This document shows, in pieces, positions 25,900 to 33,613 of a DNA stretch of 64,000 bases (positions within the stretch are counted from its first letter, which is position 1; the number at the start of each line of letters is the position of its first letter). The DNA is from DSXH01 sp964532065. Lineage in GTDB: Bacteria > Bacteroidota > Ignavibacteria > Ignavibacteriales > Melioribacteraceae. Below the pieces are notes generated by a model. The model made no database searches. It worked only from the letters and a program-made list of their open reading frames with translations, and was not told the origin of the DNA. The position numbers and the translations under genes were made by a program. Location of the stretch: the NCBI GenBank assembly GCA_964532065.1, contig CAZHHG010000001.1:1-64000 (forward strand). The letters are read 5' to 3'.

Positions 25900-26874
25900 T
25901 TAATTAACCTCCTTAATTAGCGATGCGGCTCTCAGTCTAATAAAATCACTCTGATCACTTTCCGCTTTTCTATTTAACACGTTGATTACTTTTTCATCCA
26001 GCGAATTGCCCTGTACTTTCAAATTAGCAAGAGCGTTAATCGCTGAAACACGAAGTCCCGAGTTCGTATCGTTCGAAAGGACAAAGAGGTACGCGTCGCG
26101 GACTTCCGGATCGAATGGAAATTTTTGAAGAACATTAAGAGCTTCTCTTCTGACTGCCGGGTTACCGTCGGTCTTGAGTGCGGTTATAAGAGCTTCTTTA
26201 ACTTTTGGATCGGGAATAAACTCTTCCTGCTCTATCTGGGATGCTATTGTATTAACAGTTCTTAATTTTAATCCGGGATTCTCCTGTGTAACAAGGGCGG
26301 TCGCAAGAGCACGCTGTATAACCGGGTCGTCCGGTCTCCCTTTGTAGCTGATCGGTGAAGTCCCCCCGACTCCGCCGAACAAAACTTCAATCTCTCCTCC
26401 TTCGAAGAAGGGATTTGGAATTTTAATGTTGGATATTCTGGTTTCGTAGGATTCCACATTATCCAGGTCCACCGATTGGTTATTCGTGGCTACGGGAAGA
26501 TTATTTGATGAATAAAAGAGGAAGTAACCAACAAAGACACCAATAAACAGTAGGGTTAAGGAACCGAAAGAGAGTTTGTAATTAACAATAAAAATATTTT
26601 TAAGCCATGCAAGAATTTTATTTCCCGCCGGTTCTTTAGCTGCCTCATTTCTGATCGACCTCATCAAATCATTCCTTGCAGATACCAGAAGCCGCTCATC
26701 CGTTTCAGACGGGCGGTTCAATCGGAATGCCTCGTGAATCTGTTTCATCGAATCGAACTCTCTTCTCAGCTCATCGTTTTCCAGGATAATATTCTCGATC
26801 TCGGTCCTTTTCTCATTATCGAGTTCGTCCATAATGTAAAGCTGAGCAAGTTCTAAAAATTTTTCTTTTTTCAT
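25900..26874 (-). CDS. Membrane anti-sigma-like protein with C-terminal HEAT repeats
   Basis: A 324-residue single-pass membrane protein. Residues 1-75 are a helical domain (FLELAQLYIMDELDNEKRTE) like the sigma-binding domain of anti-sigma factors, but no cysteine is present, so it would be a zinc-free type. A single membrane helix spans about 101-122. The outer part from about 180 to the end consists of HEAT-type helical repeats, for example DPKVKEALITALKTDGNPAVRREALNVL and SGLRVSAINALANL. The gene follows its probable ECF sigma (26964-27533). HEAT repeats outside the membrane suggest a protein or peptide-binding sensor, which is an inference. Confidence 0.75.
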   Translation of the reverse strand: MKKEKFLELAQLYIMDELDNEKRTEIENIILENDELRREFDSMKQIHEAFRLNRPSETDERLLVSARNDLMRSIRNEAAKEPAGNKILAWLKNIFIVNYKLSFGSLTLLFIGVFVGYFLFYSSNNLPVATNNQSVDLDNVESYETRISNIKIPNPFFEGGEIEVLFGGVGGTSPISYKGRPDDPVIQRALATALVTQENPGLKLRTVNTIASQIEQEEFIPDPKVKEALITALKTDGNPAVRREALNVLQKFPFDPEVRDAYLFVLSNDTNSGLRVSAINALANLKVQGNSLDEKVINVLNRKAESDQSDFIRLRAASLIKEVN

Positions 26875-26895
26875 TTTATTGTTTCATCCCCGGTT

Positions 26896-26955
26896 GTCAT
26901 GCTGAACCTGATTCAGCTTCTCATTCAGGAGATTCCGATTCAAGTCCGGAATGAC
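26896..26955. repeat. 60-bp hairpin-forming repeat between sigma and anti-sigma genes
   Basis: The gap between the sigma and anti-sigma genes holds an imperfect palindrome. Arms GTCATGCTGAACCTGATTCA and GAGATTCCGATTCAAGTCCG (continuing to ATGAC) are complementary over about 27 bp with some mismatches, around a short ATTCAG loop. Within each arm a smaller stem is possible (GCTGAA/TTCAGC and TTCCG/CGGAA). I recall similar GTCAT...ATGAC sequences as frequent intergenic repeats in Bacteroidota, but no copy number could be checked. Confidence 0.6.
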
Positions 26956-26963
26956 ATAACCGT

Positions 26964-27533
26964 TTATTTTAACCTTTTTAATTTTTCTCTCATTTTATTT
27001 GTTGCAGTGAACAGGTAGCGTTTTATTGTTCCTTCGTTGCACTGCATTATTTCTGCAATCTCTTTAATCTTATAATCCTGATAATATTTCAGAGTGAACG
27101 CCATTTTCTGCTGGGGCGGCAAAGTTTCGAGAGCATTATTAATATGTTTAGATAGATCCGAACCCACAGCCGTATCATCTGTTCTCAATTCTCCCGGCAG
27201 CTGCTCTGCAAATGTTGTTGTCCCTTCGTCATCGTAGCCTATTTCCCTATCAATCGATTCATGCTGCTTTTTCCTGTTCTGATAAGTAATACAGACATTT
27301 GCAGTAATTCTGTAGAGCCAGGTTGAGAACTCGCTCTTGAACTGAAAATTTTTCAGTCCACGGTACACTCTGATAAAGACCTCCTGGTAGATATCCTTGG
27401 CGTCGTCATCGCTGTTTCTGAACGATCTTGCCATGTTTAGAACATGTTTATCGTACTTAAAAACCAGCTCTTCAAAAGCCGCCATATCCCCCTTCTGTGC
27501 ATTTGTGATTAACTGAGTATCGTTCAAGCTCAT
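26964..27533 (-). CDS. ECF RNA polymerase sigma factor of the repeat-protein operon
   Basis: A 189-residue ECF sigma factor. Region 2 is VLNMARSFRNSDDDAKDIYQEVFIRVYRGL, with EFSTWLYRITANVCITYQNR after it; region 4 is LPPQQKMAFTLKYYQDYKIKEIAEIMQCNEGTIKRYLF with the recognition helix. It heads a - strand operon with a membrane anti-sigma and two secreted repeat proteins. An ECF-like promoter (AACC and AGTC, 27558-27581) lies upstream and would allow autoregulation. The gap of 89 bp to the anti-sigma gene is unusual for such pairs and holds a hairpin repeat. Confidence 0.93.
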   Translation of the reverse strand: MSLNDTQLITNAQKGDMAAFEELVFKYDKHVLNMARSFRNSDDDAKDIYQEVFIRVYRGLKNFQFKSEFSTWLYRITANVCITYQNRKKQHESIDREIGYDDEGTTTFAEQLPGELRTDDTAVGSDLSKHINNALETLPPQQKMAFTLKYYQDYKIKEIAEIMQCNEGTIKRYLFTATNKMREKLKRLK

Positions 27534-27557
27534 CTTTTTGCTTTTTCTATTTTGTTT

Positions 27558-27581
27558 GACTTTATTGCCCGGAAAAAGGTT
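27558..27581 (-). promoter_or_regulatory. ECF-sigma-like promoter of the sigma/anti-sigma/repeat-protein operon
   Basis: On the minus strand AACCTTTTT begins at 27581 and GTC is read at 27560-27558, with 17 bases from AACC to GTC. Such AACC-T-rich -35 and GTC -10 boxes are typical of ECF promoters in Bacteroidota and relatives. It lies about 25 bases upstream of the sigma ATG, consistent with self-activation. Confidence 0.45.
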
Positions 27582-27753
27582 GTATCTAAAATGCAGAAAT
27601 TTAGACGCAGAATGAAGGGGACTGATTTTAGAGTCCGGAATGTTGAATGCCGCGTTCTACCGGTTAAACGGTTAAAAGCTTAGAAATCGGCGTAAAAGTG
27701 GAGAATTGAGTGTTAGATGCTTATTTTCAATTAGAAATTTTATCTTTCTGATA

Positions 27754-30700
27754 ATGAAAATTAGCTTTGATAAATATCTTCACTCCATTTCTCAAAAATT
27801 CGCCTATAAAGAAACCAGCGAGCTTGGCTACCGTACCGAATTTGAAATCCTGTTAAAAGAAATTTTTGAAACAATTAATGTAAAACGGATTGGGCACGAC
27901 GACAAAGCATCCGGCGGTAATAAGCCCGACTTTGTAGTTCACAAGCACAGTATTCCTATTCTCTATATTGAAACGAAAGATATTGGTACCGACCTTGATA
28001 AAATTGAAAAGTCCGAACAGATGGCTCGTTATTACGGCTACTCCAACTTAATATTAACTGATTACGTTGAATTCAGATTCTTCAGAAACGGAATGCCTTA
28101 TGAAGTTCCGATAAAAATTGCCGACTACAATCTAAAAAGCCGGACGATTAAACCGATACCTTCCGGTTTTGAGCACCTTCAAAGATCAATAATTGATTTT
28201 GCACAATCTCATAAAGAACCGATCCGTTCAGCTTTACACCTTGCAAAAATTATGGGCGGTAAGGCGCAGAGAATTAGGGATAACATAAAACAGTTTCTTT
28301 CTGATTCTTCTGAAAAAAATAAAGAGATATTAAAAATATATGACGCTATCAAGAAGCAGCTAGTACACGATCTTACTCCCGAATCATTCGCGGATATGTA
28401 TGCCCAAACTTTAGTTTATGGATTATTTGTCGCACGTTACCACGATGATACGCCGGAAAATTTTACGCGCAGAGAAGCAATTGAATATGTGCCGCGCTCC
28501 AATCCGCTTCTGCGTCATTTCTTTGAACATATTGCCGGTTCAAACTTCGATAAACGCCTTGAACATATTGTAAACGAATTATGCTGGGTATTCGCACATG
28601 CAAATGTTCCTGAATTAATGAAGCAGTATTTTAAGGACGACCTGTGGGGAGAAACGCACGAAGGTCCCGATCCGGTTATTCATTTTTACGAGGACTTCCT
28701 GAAAGAATACGATCCCGAATTAAGAAAGAAACTCGGCGCGTTTTATACTCCCCTTCCTGTTGTAAGGTTTATTGTCCGAGCTGTTGATTATCTTCTGGAA
28801 AAAGAATTTGGACTTCCGGATGGGCTCGCCGATACTTCCAAATTACCTAATGGCGTTCATCGTGTTCAGGTACTTGATCCCGCGGTTGGAACGGGTACAT
28901 TTATCAGTGCTGTTATAAGAAGTATTTACGAAAGACTTATTAAGGATGGACAGAAAGGCCGGTGGCCCGCTTATGTTCATCACGATCTTCTTCCCCGAAT
29001 CCACGGTTTTGAATTGATGATGGCACCCTACACAATTGCCCACTTAAAATTAAGCATGGCCTTTAAGCAGACCGGATTCTGGAAATTTCATAACCGGCTC
29101 GGTATTTACTTAACAAATTCTCTTGAAGAGAGCGAGGCAAGGGATGATCTATTCGGCGGATTCGGTTTTGCCGAAAGCATTGCGGAAGAATCCAAAGAAG
29201 CTGCCATAATTAAAAACCGGACACCGATTATGGTTGTTATCGGTAATCCGCCTTACAGCGTTAGCTCTTCTAATAAAGGGAAATGGATTACTGACTTAAT
29301 AAAAGATTACAAGAAAAATCTAAATGAAAAGAATATACAGCCGCTATCCGATGACTACATCAAGTTCGTTCGCTTTGCGGAATACTTTATTGAAAAGAAT
29401 AAGACCGGTATTGTAGCGATGATTACTAATAATTCTTTTATTGATGGAATTACTCACCGGCAGATGAGAAAACATTTACTCGAAACATTTGATGAAATTT
29501 ATATACTCGATCTACATGGAAACGCAAAGAAGAAAGAAACCGCACCCGATGGCAGTAAAGATGAAAACGTATTTGATATTATGCAAGGTGTTTCCATTTC
29601 TATAATGGTAAGAAAGAATACTGTAAAAAAATCTTCTTGCATTGTAAAATTCTACGAATTATACGGAGCGAGAGAAAATAAATTTACTGCCCTGAACAAG
29701 ATGAATGTTAATTCAATTGATTGGCAATTACTGAACGTTCTAGAACCGAATTACTTTTTTACTAAGAAAGAATTTATGTCGATTGTTGAGTATGAATCTG
29801 GATTTCAAATAAACGATTTTTTTGTTATTTCAGGTACGGGAGTAAAAACAAATCGAGATAATCTTTTAGTAGATTTTACTTCAAAGGAATTGTTAAAGAA
29901 AATTAACGTTCTCAAGAGCTATGAAAACATCGTTGAAATAAATAGTTTGTTACAATTAAAAGAAAGTAAGTATTGGAATACAATTAGAGAAAAAGAAAAA
30001 CTCTTAACTAACAAAGAAACAAACTACAGAGAACATCAATATCTTTATAGACCATTTGATAATAGATGGATTTATTACCAACCGAATTTAATCGAGATTG
30101 GTAGAGGTGGTGCAAGCAAAAAAATAATGAGTAATCTGTTTAATAGTAATTTATGTCTAATTGCTACAAGACAATTAAGCACATTTGATTTTCAACATAT
30201 ATTTATTACATGTTTAATAAGTGATATGTGTTCAATTTCACTTCAGACCAAAGAAACAAGTTATGCTTTTCCGCTTTATCTATATGATGAAAAAGGGAAC
30301 AAGCATCCCAATCTTAAACAGAGTGTTGTTGATGAAATAGTAAAGGTAACTGGAGTAATTACCCCCGAAGAAATACTAGATTACATTTACGCGGTTTTAC
30401 ACTCGCCGGGTTACAGAGAGAAGTACAAAGAGTTTTTAAAGATCGATTTTCCGCGTGTGCCGTATCCTAAAGACAAAAACAGTTTCAAAGAGCTTGTAAA
30501 GCTTGGCACAGAGCTGCGTCTGCTCCATTTAATGGAATCCCCAAAACTGAATAAATTTATTACAACCTATGATATAGAAGGAAGCGACGAGGTTGAGAAA
30601 CTAAGCTATAAGGACGGCAACGTATATATTAACAGTAAACAATACTTCGGTAATGTAACAGAGACCGCCTGGAATTTTTATATTGGCGGTTACCAGCCGG

Positions 30701-30834
30701 CTCAAAAATGGCTAAAAGACCGAAAAGGAAGAACTCTTACCAACGAGGATATTGAGCATTACCAGAAAATTATTGTCGCGCTAACAGAAACAGACCGGAT
30801 AATGAAGGAGATAGATAAGTTAATGTTGGGCTAA
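27754..30834 (+). CDS. Single-chain restriction-modification enzyme (type IIG/ISP-like N6-adenine methyltransferase with nuclease domain)
   Basis: A 1026-residue enzyme. At the N-terminus, KPDFVV...PILYIETKD provides Asp59, Glu73 and Lys75 of a PD-(D/E)XK nuclease. A helical connector follows. The gamma-class methyltransferase begins with GAFYTPLPVVRFIV (FYTP motif), then LDPAVGTGTF (about 374-383, SAM binding) and GNPPY (498-501, catalytic NPPY). A target-recognition region follows, then DLYAVLHSPGYREKY-like IYAVLHSPGYREKY. No helicase/translocase motor is present, unlike full type ISP enzymes such as LlaGI. It is expected to methylate one strand and cut unmodified DNA. The ATG at 27754 is preferred over a GTG at 27706. 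The recognition region is markedly AT-richer than the rest. Confidence 0.88.
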   Translation: MKISFDKYLHSISQKFAYKETSELGYRTEFEILLKEIFETINVKRIGHDDKASGGNKPDFVVHKHSIPILYIETKDIGTDLDKIEKSEQMARYYGYSNLILTDYVEFRFFRNGMPYEVPIKIADYNLKSRTIKPIPSGFEHLQRSIIDFAQSHKEPIRSALHLAKIMGGKAQRIRDNIKQFLSDSSEKNKEILKIYDAIKKQLVHDLTPESFADMYAQTLVYGLFVARYHDDTPENFTRREAIEYVPRSNPLLRHFFEHIAGSNFDKRLEHIVNELCWVFAHANVPELMKQYFKDDLWGETHEGPDPVIHFYEDFLKEYDPELRKKLGAFYTPLPVVRFIVRAVDYLLEKEFGLPDGLADTSKLPNGVHRVQVLDPAVGTGTFISAVIRSIYERLIKDGQKGRWPAYVHHDLLPRIHGFELMMAPYTIAHLKLSMAFKQTGFWKFHNRLGIYLTNSLEESEARDDLFGGFGFAESIAEESKEAAIIKNRTPIMVVIGNPPYSVSSSNKGKWITDLIKDYKKNLNEKNIQPLSDDYIKFVRFAEYFIEKNKTGIVAMITNNSFIDGITHRQMRKHLLETFDEIYILDLHGNAKKKETAPDGSKDENVFDIMQGVSISIMVRKNTVKKSSCIVKFYELYGARENKFTALNKMNVNSIDWQLLNVLEPNYFFTKKEFMSIVEYESGFQINDFFVISGTGVKTNRDNLLVDFTSKELLKKINVLKSYENIVEINSLLQLKESKYWNTIREKEKLLTNKETNYREHQYLYRPFDNRWIYYQPNLIEIGRGGASKKIMSNLFNSNLCLIATRQLSTFDFQHIFITCLISDMCSISLQTKETSYAFPLYLYDEKGNKHPNLKQSVVDEIVKVTGVITPEEILDYIYAVLHSPGYREKYKEFLKIDFPRVPYPKDKNSFKELVKLGTELRLLHLMESPKLNKFITTYDIEGSDEVEKLSYKDGNVYINSKQYFGNVTETAWNFYIGGYQPAQKWLKDRKGRTLTNEDIEHYQKIIVALTETDRIMKEIDKLMLG

Positions 30835-31013
30835 AGCCCGGGCTTGTGTGGGTGCTTGTCCTCTACCTCATCCTGAAGGATGAGGTTAATAATCTGGTGT
30901 CGTAGGAGTCATTTTCCAGCTTAAAGGATAAGATTGATACCCCGGTATCTTTTCATCAACTTCGTCCTTCAGGACGAAGGGAGGAGAACATCAAGAACAA
31001 TCCGGCTTCAGCC
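30829..31013. repeat. RAYT-associated two-hairpin element, left copy (185 bp)
   Basis: The element begins with GGCTAAAGCC (30829-30838) and ends with GGCTTCAGCC (31004-31013), which are inverted to each other. It contains stem ACCTCATCCT/AGGATGAGGT (30865-30886) and stem CTTCGTCCT/AGGACGAAG (30960-30979). Between them the unique middle holds a further GATACC/GGTATC hairpin (30936-30949). The first ~70 bases are nearly identical to the right copy. The restriction gene's stop codon (TAA 30832-30834) lies inside the first GGCTAAAGCC. Confidence 0.8.
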
Positions 31014-31036
31014 AAAATAAAAAATTAGGTAGCCGT

Positions 31037-31492
31037 ATGCCTTTTGTAAAAATCTGGATCCACTTAGTCTTCGGAACAAAAAACAGAGCCCCCTTTCTTA
31101 CAAAGGATATTAAAGAGAAAGTAATTGCACACATTAAAGAGAACTCTTTTATTAAAAATATTTTTATAGACTCTATCAATGGTTATCACGATCATCTGCA
31201 TTGCCTTATTTCTCTCGGATCCGAACAAAACATCTCTAAAGTTGTTAATCTTATAAAAGGTGAGTCCTCATATTGGATAAATAAGAATAAAATTACGGCG
31301 ACAAAGTTTGAATGGGCAGACGAATATTTTGCGGTATCTGTAAGCGAATCCCAAATCGACTCAATTAGACACTACATAAATAAACAGGAAGATCACCACA
31401 GAACAAAAAGTTTTTCAGAAGAATATAATGAGTTTATAAATAAATTCGGATTTGACTCACTACAAGATTCCGCACCTTATGAAAAATCATAA
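31037..31492 (+). CDS. REP-associated tyrosine transposase (RAYT, IS200/IS605 TnpA-like)
   Basis: A 151-residue Y1 HUH transposase. The metal-binding HUH motif is HDHLHCLI (His53 and His55), and the catalytic tyrosine is Tyr113 in RHYINKQEDHH. The N-terminal IHLVFGTKNRAPFL and the FEWADEYFAVSVSES strand are standard for this family. RAYT enzymes bind and process REP/BIME hairpins next to their gene. Here the gene sits between two copies of a two-hairpin element. The coding region looks intact. No accessory TnpB gene is present. Confidence 0.92.
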   Translation: MPFVKIWIHLVFGTKNRAPFLTKDIKEKVIAHIKENSFIKNIFIDSINGYHDHLHCLISLGSEQNISKVVNLIKGESSYWINKNKITATKFEWADEYFAVSVSESQIDSIRHYINKQEDHHRTKSFSEEYNEFINKFGFDSLQDSAPYEKS

Positions 31493-31508
31493 TAGGAAAT
31501 TAATGTTA

Positions 31509-31695
31509 GGCTAAAGCCCAGGCTTATGTGGGTGCTTGTCCTCTACCTCATCCTAAAGGATGAGGTTAATACTCTAAGAAATTAAGAATCATTATCTCAC
31601 TCTATGAATGAAATTATAACTCTGATAACCATCCGTGTTAACTTCGTCCTTTAGGACGAAGATAATAGAAGTACAAGAGCAAAATGGCTTTAGCC
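31509..31695. repeat. RAYT-associated two-hairpin element, right copy (187 bp)
   Basis: Starts with GGCTAAAGCC (31509-31518) and ends with GGCTTTAGCC (31686-31695). It contains stem ACCTCATCCT/AGGATGAGGT (31545-31566) and stem CTTCGTCCT/AGGACGAAG (31642-31661). The ~65 bp between the two hairpins are unrelated to the left copy's middle, so only the ends and hairpins are conserved. The transposase gene ends 16 bases before it. Confidence 0.8.
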
Positions 31696-31782
31696 AAAAT
31701 CAGAACAACAAAAAAAAGAACTTATTCCTCTTACCTCGGTTGTCACACTTAGTTATATTTGTATCATTCAATTGGAAAGGCA

Positions 31783-33549
31783 ATGATGAAAAAGAAATTA
31801 ATCCTCCCTTTAATAATCCTGTTCATTATTTCTTCTGTTATTACAGGACAGACAGTAAAGCTAAAAATTATTGAAAGCACGGATGAACACGGGGCAATTT
31901 TTCCATACGACTTTACAGAGATGCGCGAGACAAACAGCTCGATTGCCCATATTTATTCCTATATAAAACAGGAAAGAGCAAAGACAGACCAGGAAGTAAT
32001 TCTATTAAGCGGCGGTGATATTCTGCAGGGAACGCCGGCTGTTTATTATTATAATTTCGAAAAAACAGATGCACCACACCTGCTTGCCGACGTAATGAAC
32101 TATATGAAGTATGATGCCGCTGCCGTGGGAAACCATGATATTGAAACGGGTCATCCGGTGTATGACAGATTTAACAAACAATTAAACTTTCCATGGATGG
32201 CGGCGAATGCAATAGACATTAAAACCGGCAAACCATATTTCACACCATATACTGTTATAAGTAAACAAGGTGTTAAAATTGCTATACTTGGTTTAATCAC
32301 TCCGCATATTCCTTACTGGCTGCCGGAGAACCTCTGGGAGGGAATTGACTGGGAGGATATGATTAAGTCCGCACAAAAGTGGATTGAAATAATTAAGGAA
32401 AAAGAGAAGCCGGATTTAATGATTGGATTATTCCACAGCGGTATTGATTATTCTTACGGAAATCAAACGGCCGAGGACGATAAAAACGAAAACGCATCTA
32501 AATTAATTGCTCAACGCGTCCCCGGTTTTGATATTATTTTCGTCGGACATGATCACAGAGGATGGAATTTTAAGGAGAAAAATTCCCACGGCGAAGACGT
32601 TCAGATTTTAGGAGGATTAAATTCCGGCCGTGATGTTGCCGTCGCCAATTGTGTATTAACTTTTAATAAAGAAAAGAATAAATGGGAAAAAGTAATAACC
32701 GGTGAAATAGTTGAAGCAAAAAAATTTAAACCGGATCACGAATTCCTGGATAAATTCAATAGTCAGTTTGAAGAAATAAAAAAATACGTTTCCCGTCCGA
32801 TCGGAACATTCGCCGGGGATTTAAGCTCGCGCCCGGCACTATTCGGAGACAATTCATTTGCCGATTTTGTTCACGACTTACAGCTGTCTATTACCGGCGC
32901 ACAGGTTTCATTCACCGCCCCGCTTACTCTTAATGCTCTTGTTAAAAAAGGCGATGTAAACGTCGGCACTTTGTTCAAACTCTACAGGTACGAAAATCTG
33001 CTCTATACAATGAGATTAACCGGAAAGGAAATTAAAAATTATCTGGAGTTTTCTTACCAACTATGGTTTAAGGAAATGAAAAATGCCGACGATCATCTTT
33101 TATTATTCAGTACAGACGAAAACGGTAATATTAAATACGATACTCGTAATCAGTCGCCTCAATTAAAAGAACCGTTTTACAATTTCGATTGCGCCGCCGG
33201 AATTAATTACACGGTTGACGTTTCCAAACCGGTCGGCAGCAGAATTTCAATTTCCACGCTAAGCAGCGGCGAACCATTCGATTTGAATAAAACATATACG
33301 GTTGCGATAAACTCCTACAGAGGAAACGGCGGAGGAAACCATCTGATTTCAGGTGCGGGTATTGCTAAAGAAGATATTTCAAAGAGAATTATTACTTCGA
33401 CAGATAAAGACCTGCGTTACTTTGCGATCAAATGGATTGAGAAAATGAAAATTTACAATCCTAAGACCACAGAAAACTGGAAAGTTATACCCGAAGAGTG
33501 GTGGCAAAAAGGAAAAGAAAAAGATTATAAAATTTTGTTTGGCAATTGA
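31783..33549 (+). CDS. Secreted 5'-nucleotidase/2',3'-cyclic phosphodiesterase family protein (UshA-like)
   Basis: A 588-residue secreted metallophosphoesterase. The signal peptide KKKLILPLIILFIISSVITG is followed by the bimetal-site motifs: ESTDEHGAIF, LSGGDILQGTP, AVGNHDIE, GLFHSGIDY and VGHDHRGW. The C-terminal nucleotidase domain contains the substrate-stacking region (NSYRGNGGGNHLISGAGI). It would release phosphate or nucleosides from nucleotides in the periplasm. A GGAAAGG site supports ATG 31783/31786; an in-frame TTG at 31759 is less likely. Length fits the UshA family. Confidence 0.9.
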   Translation: MMKKKLILPLIILFIISSVITGQTVKLKIIESTDEHGAIFPYDFTEMRETNSSIAHIYSYIKQERAKTDQEVILLSGGDILQGTPAVYYYNFEKTDAPHLLADVMNYMKYDAAAVGNHDIETGHPVYDRFNKQLNFPWMAANAIDIKTGKPYFTPYTVISKQGVKIAILGLITPHIPYWLPENLWEGIDWEDMIKSAQKWIEIIKEKEKPDLMIGLFHSGIDYSYGNQTAEDDKNENASKLIAQRVPGFDIIFVGHDHRGWNFKEKNSHGEDVQILGGLNSGRDVAVANCVLTFNKEKNKWEKVITGEIVEAKKFKPDHEFLDKFNSQFEEIKKYVSRPIGTFAGDLSSRPALFGDNSFADFVHDLQLSITGAQVSFTAPLTLNALVKKGDVNVGTLFKLYRYENLLYTMRLTGKEIKNYLEFSYQLWFKEMKNADDHLLLFSTDENGNIKYDTRNQSPQLKEPFYNFDCAAGINYTVDVSKPVGSRISISTLSSGEPFDLNKTYTVAINSYRGNGGGNHLISGAGIAKEDISKRIITSTDKDLRYFAIKWIEKMKIYNPKTTENWKVIPEEWWQKGKEKDYKILFGN

Positions 33550-33613
33550 AAAAAAATAGGTTGAATTAGTATGAATCCCTTCATTCATTTCAATCGTTAA
33601 GTGCAGGATAAAT

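Noticed and set aside
27534..27753. Gap between the ECF sigma gene and the restriction gene, checked for small genes or RNA
   Set aside because: Apart from the ECF-like promoter on the minus strand and a CCGGTTAAACGGTT motif of unclear meaning, nothing coding or structured was convincing.
31635..31874. 79-codon frame spanning the right RAYT element and the nucleotidase start
   Set aside because: It crosses a hairpin repeat and overlaps the true nucleotidase gene in another frame, and no ribosome binding site or family motif is seen.
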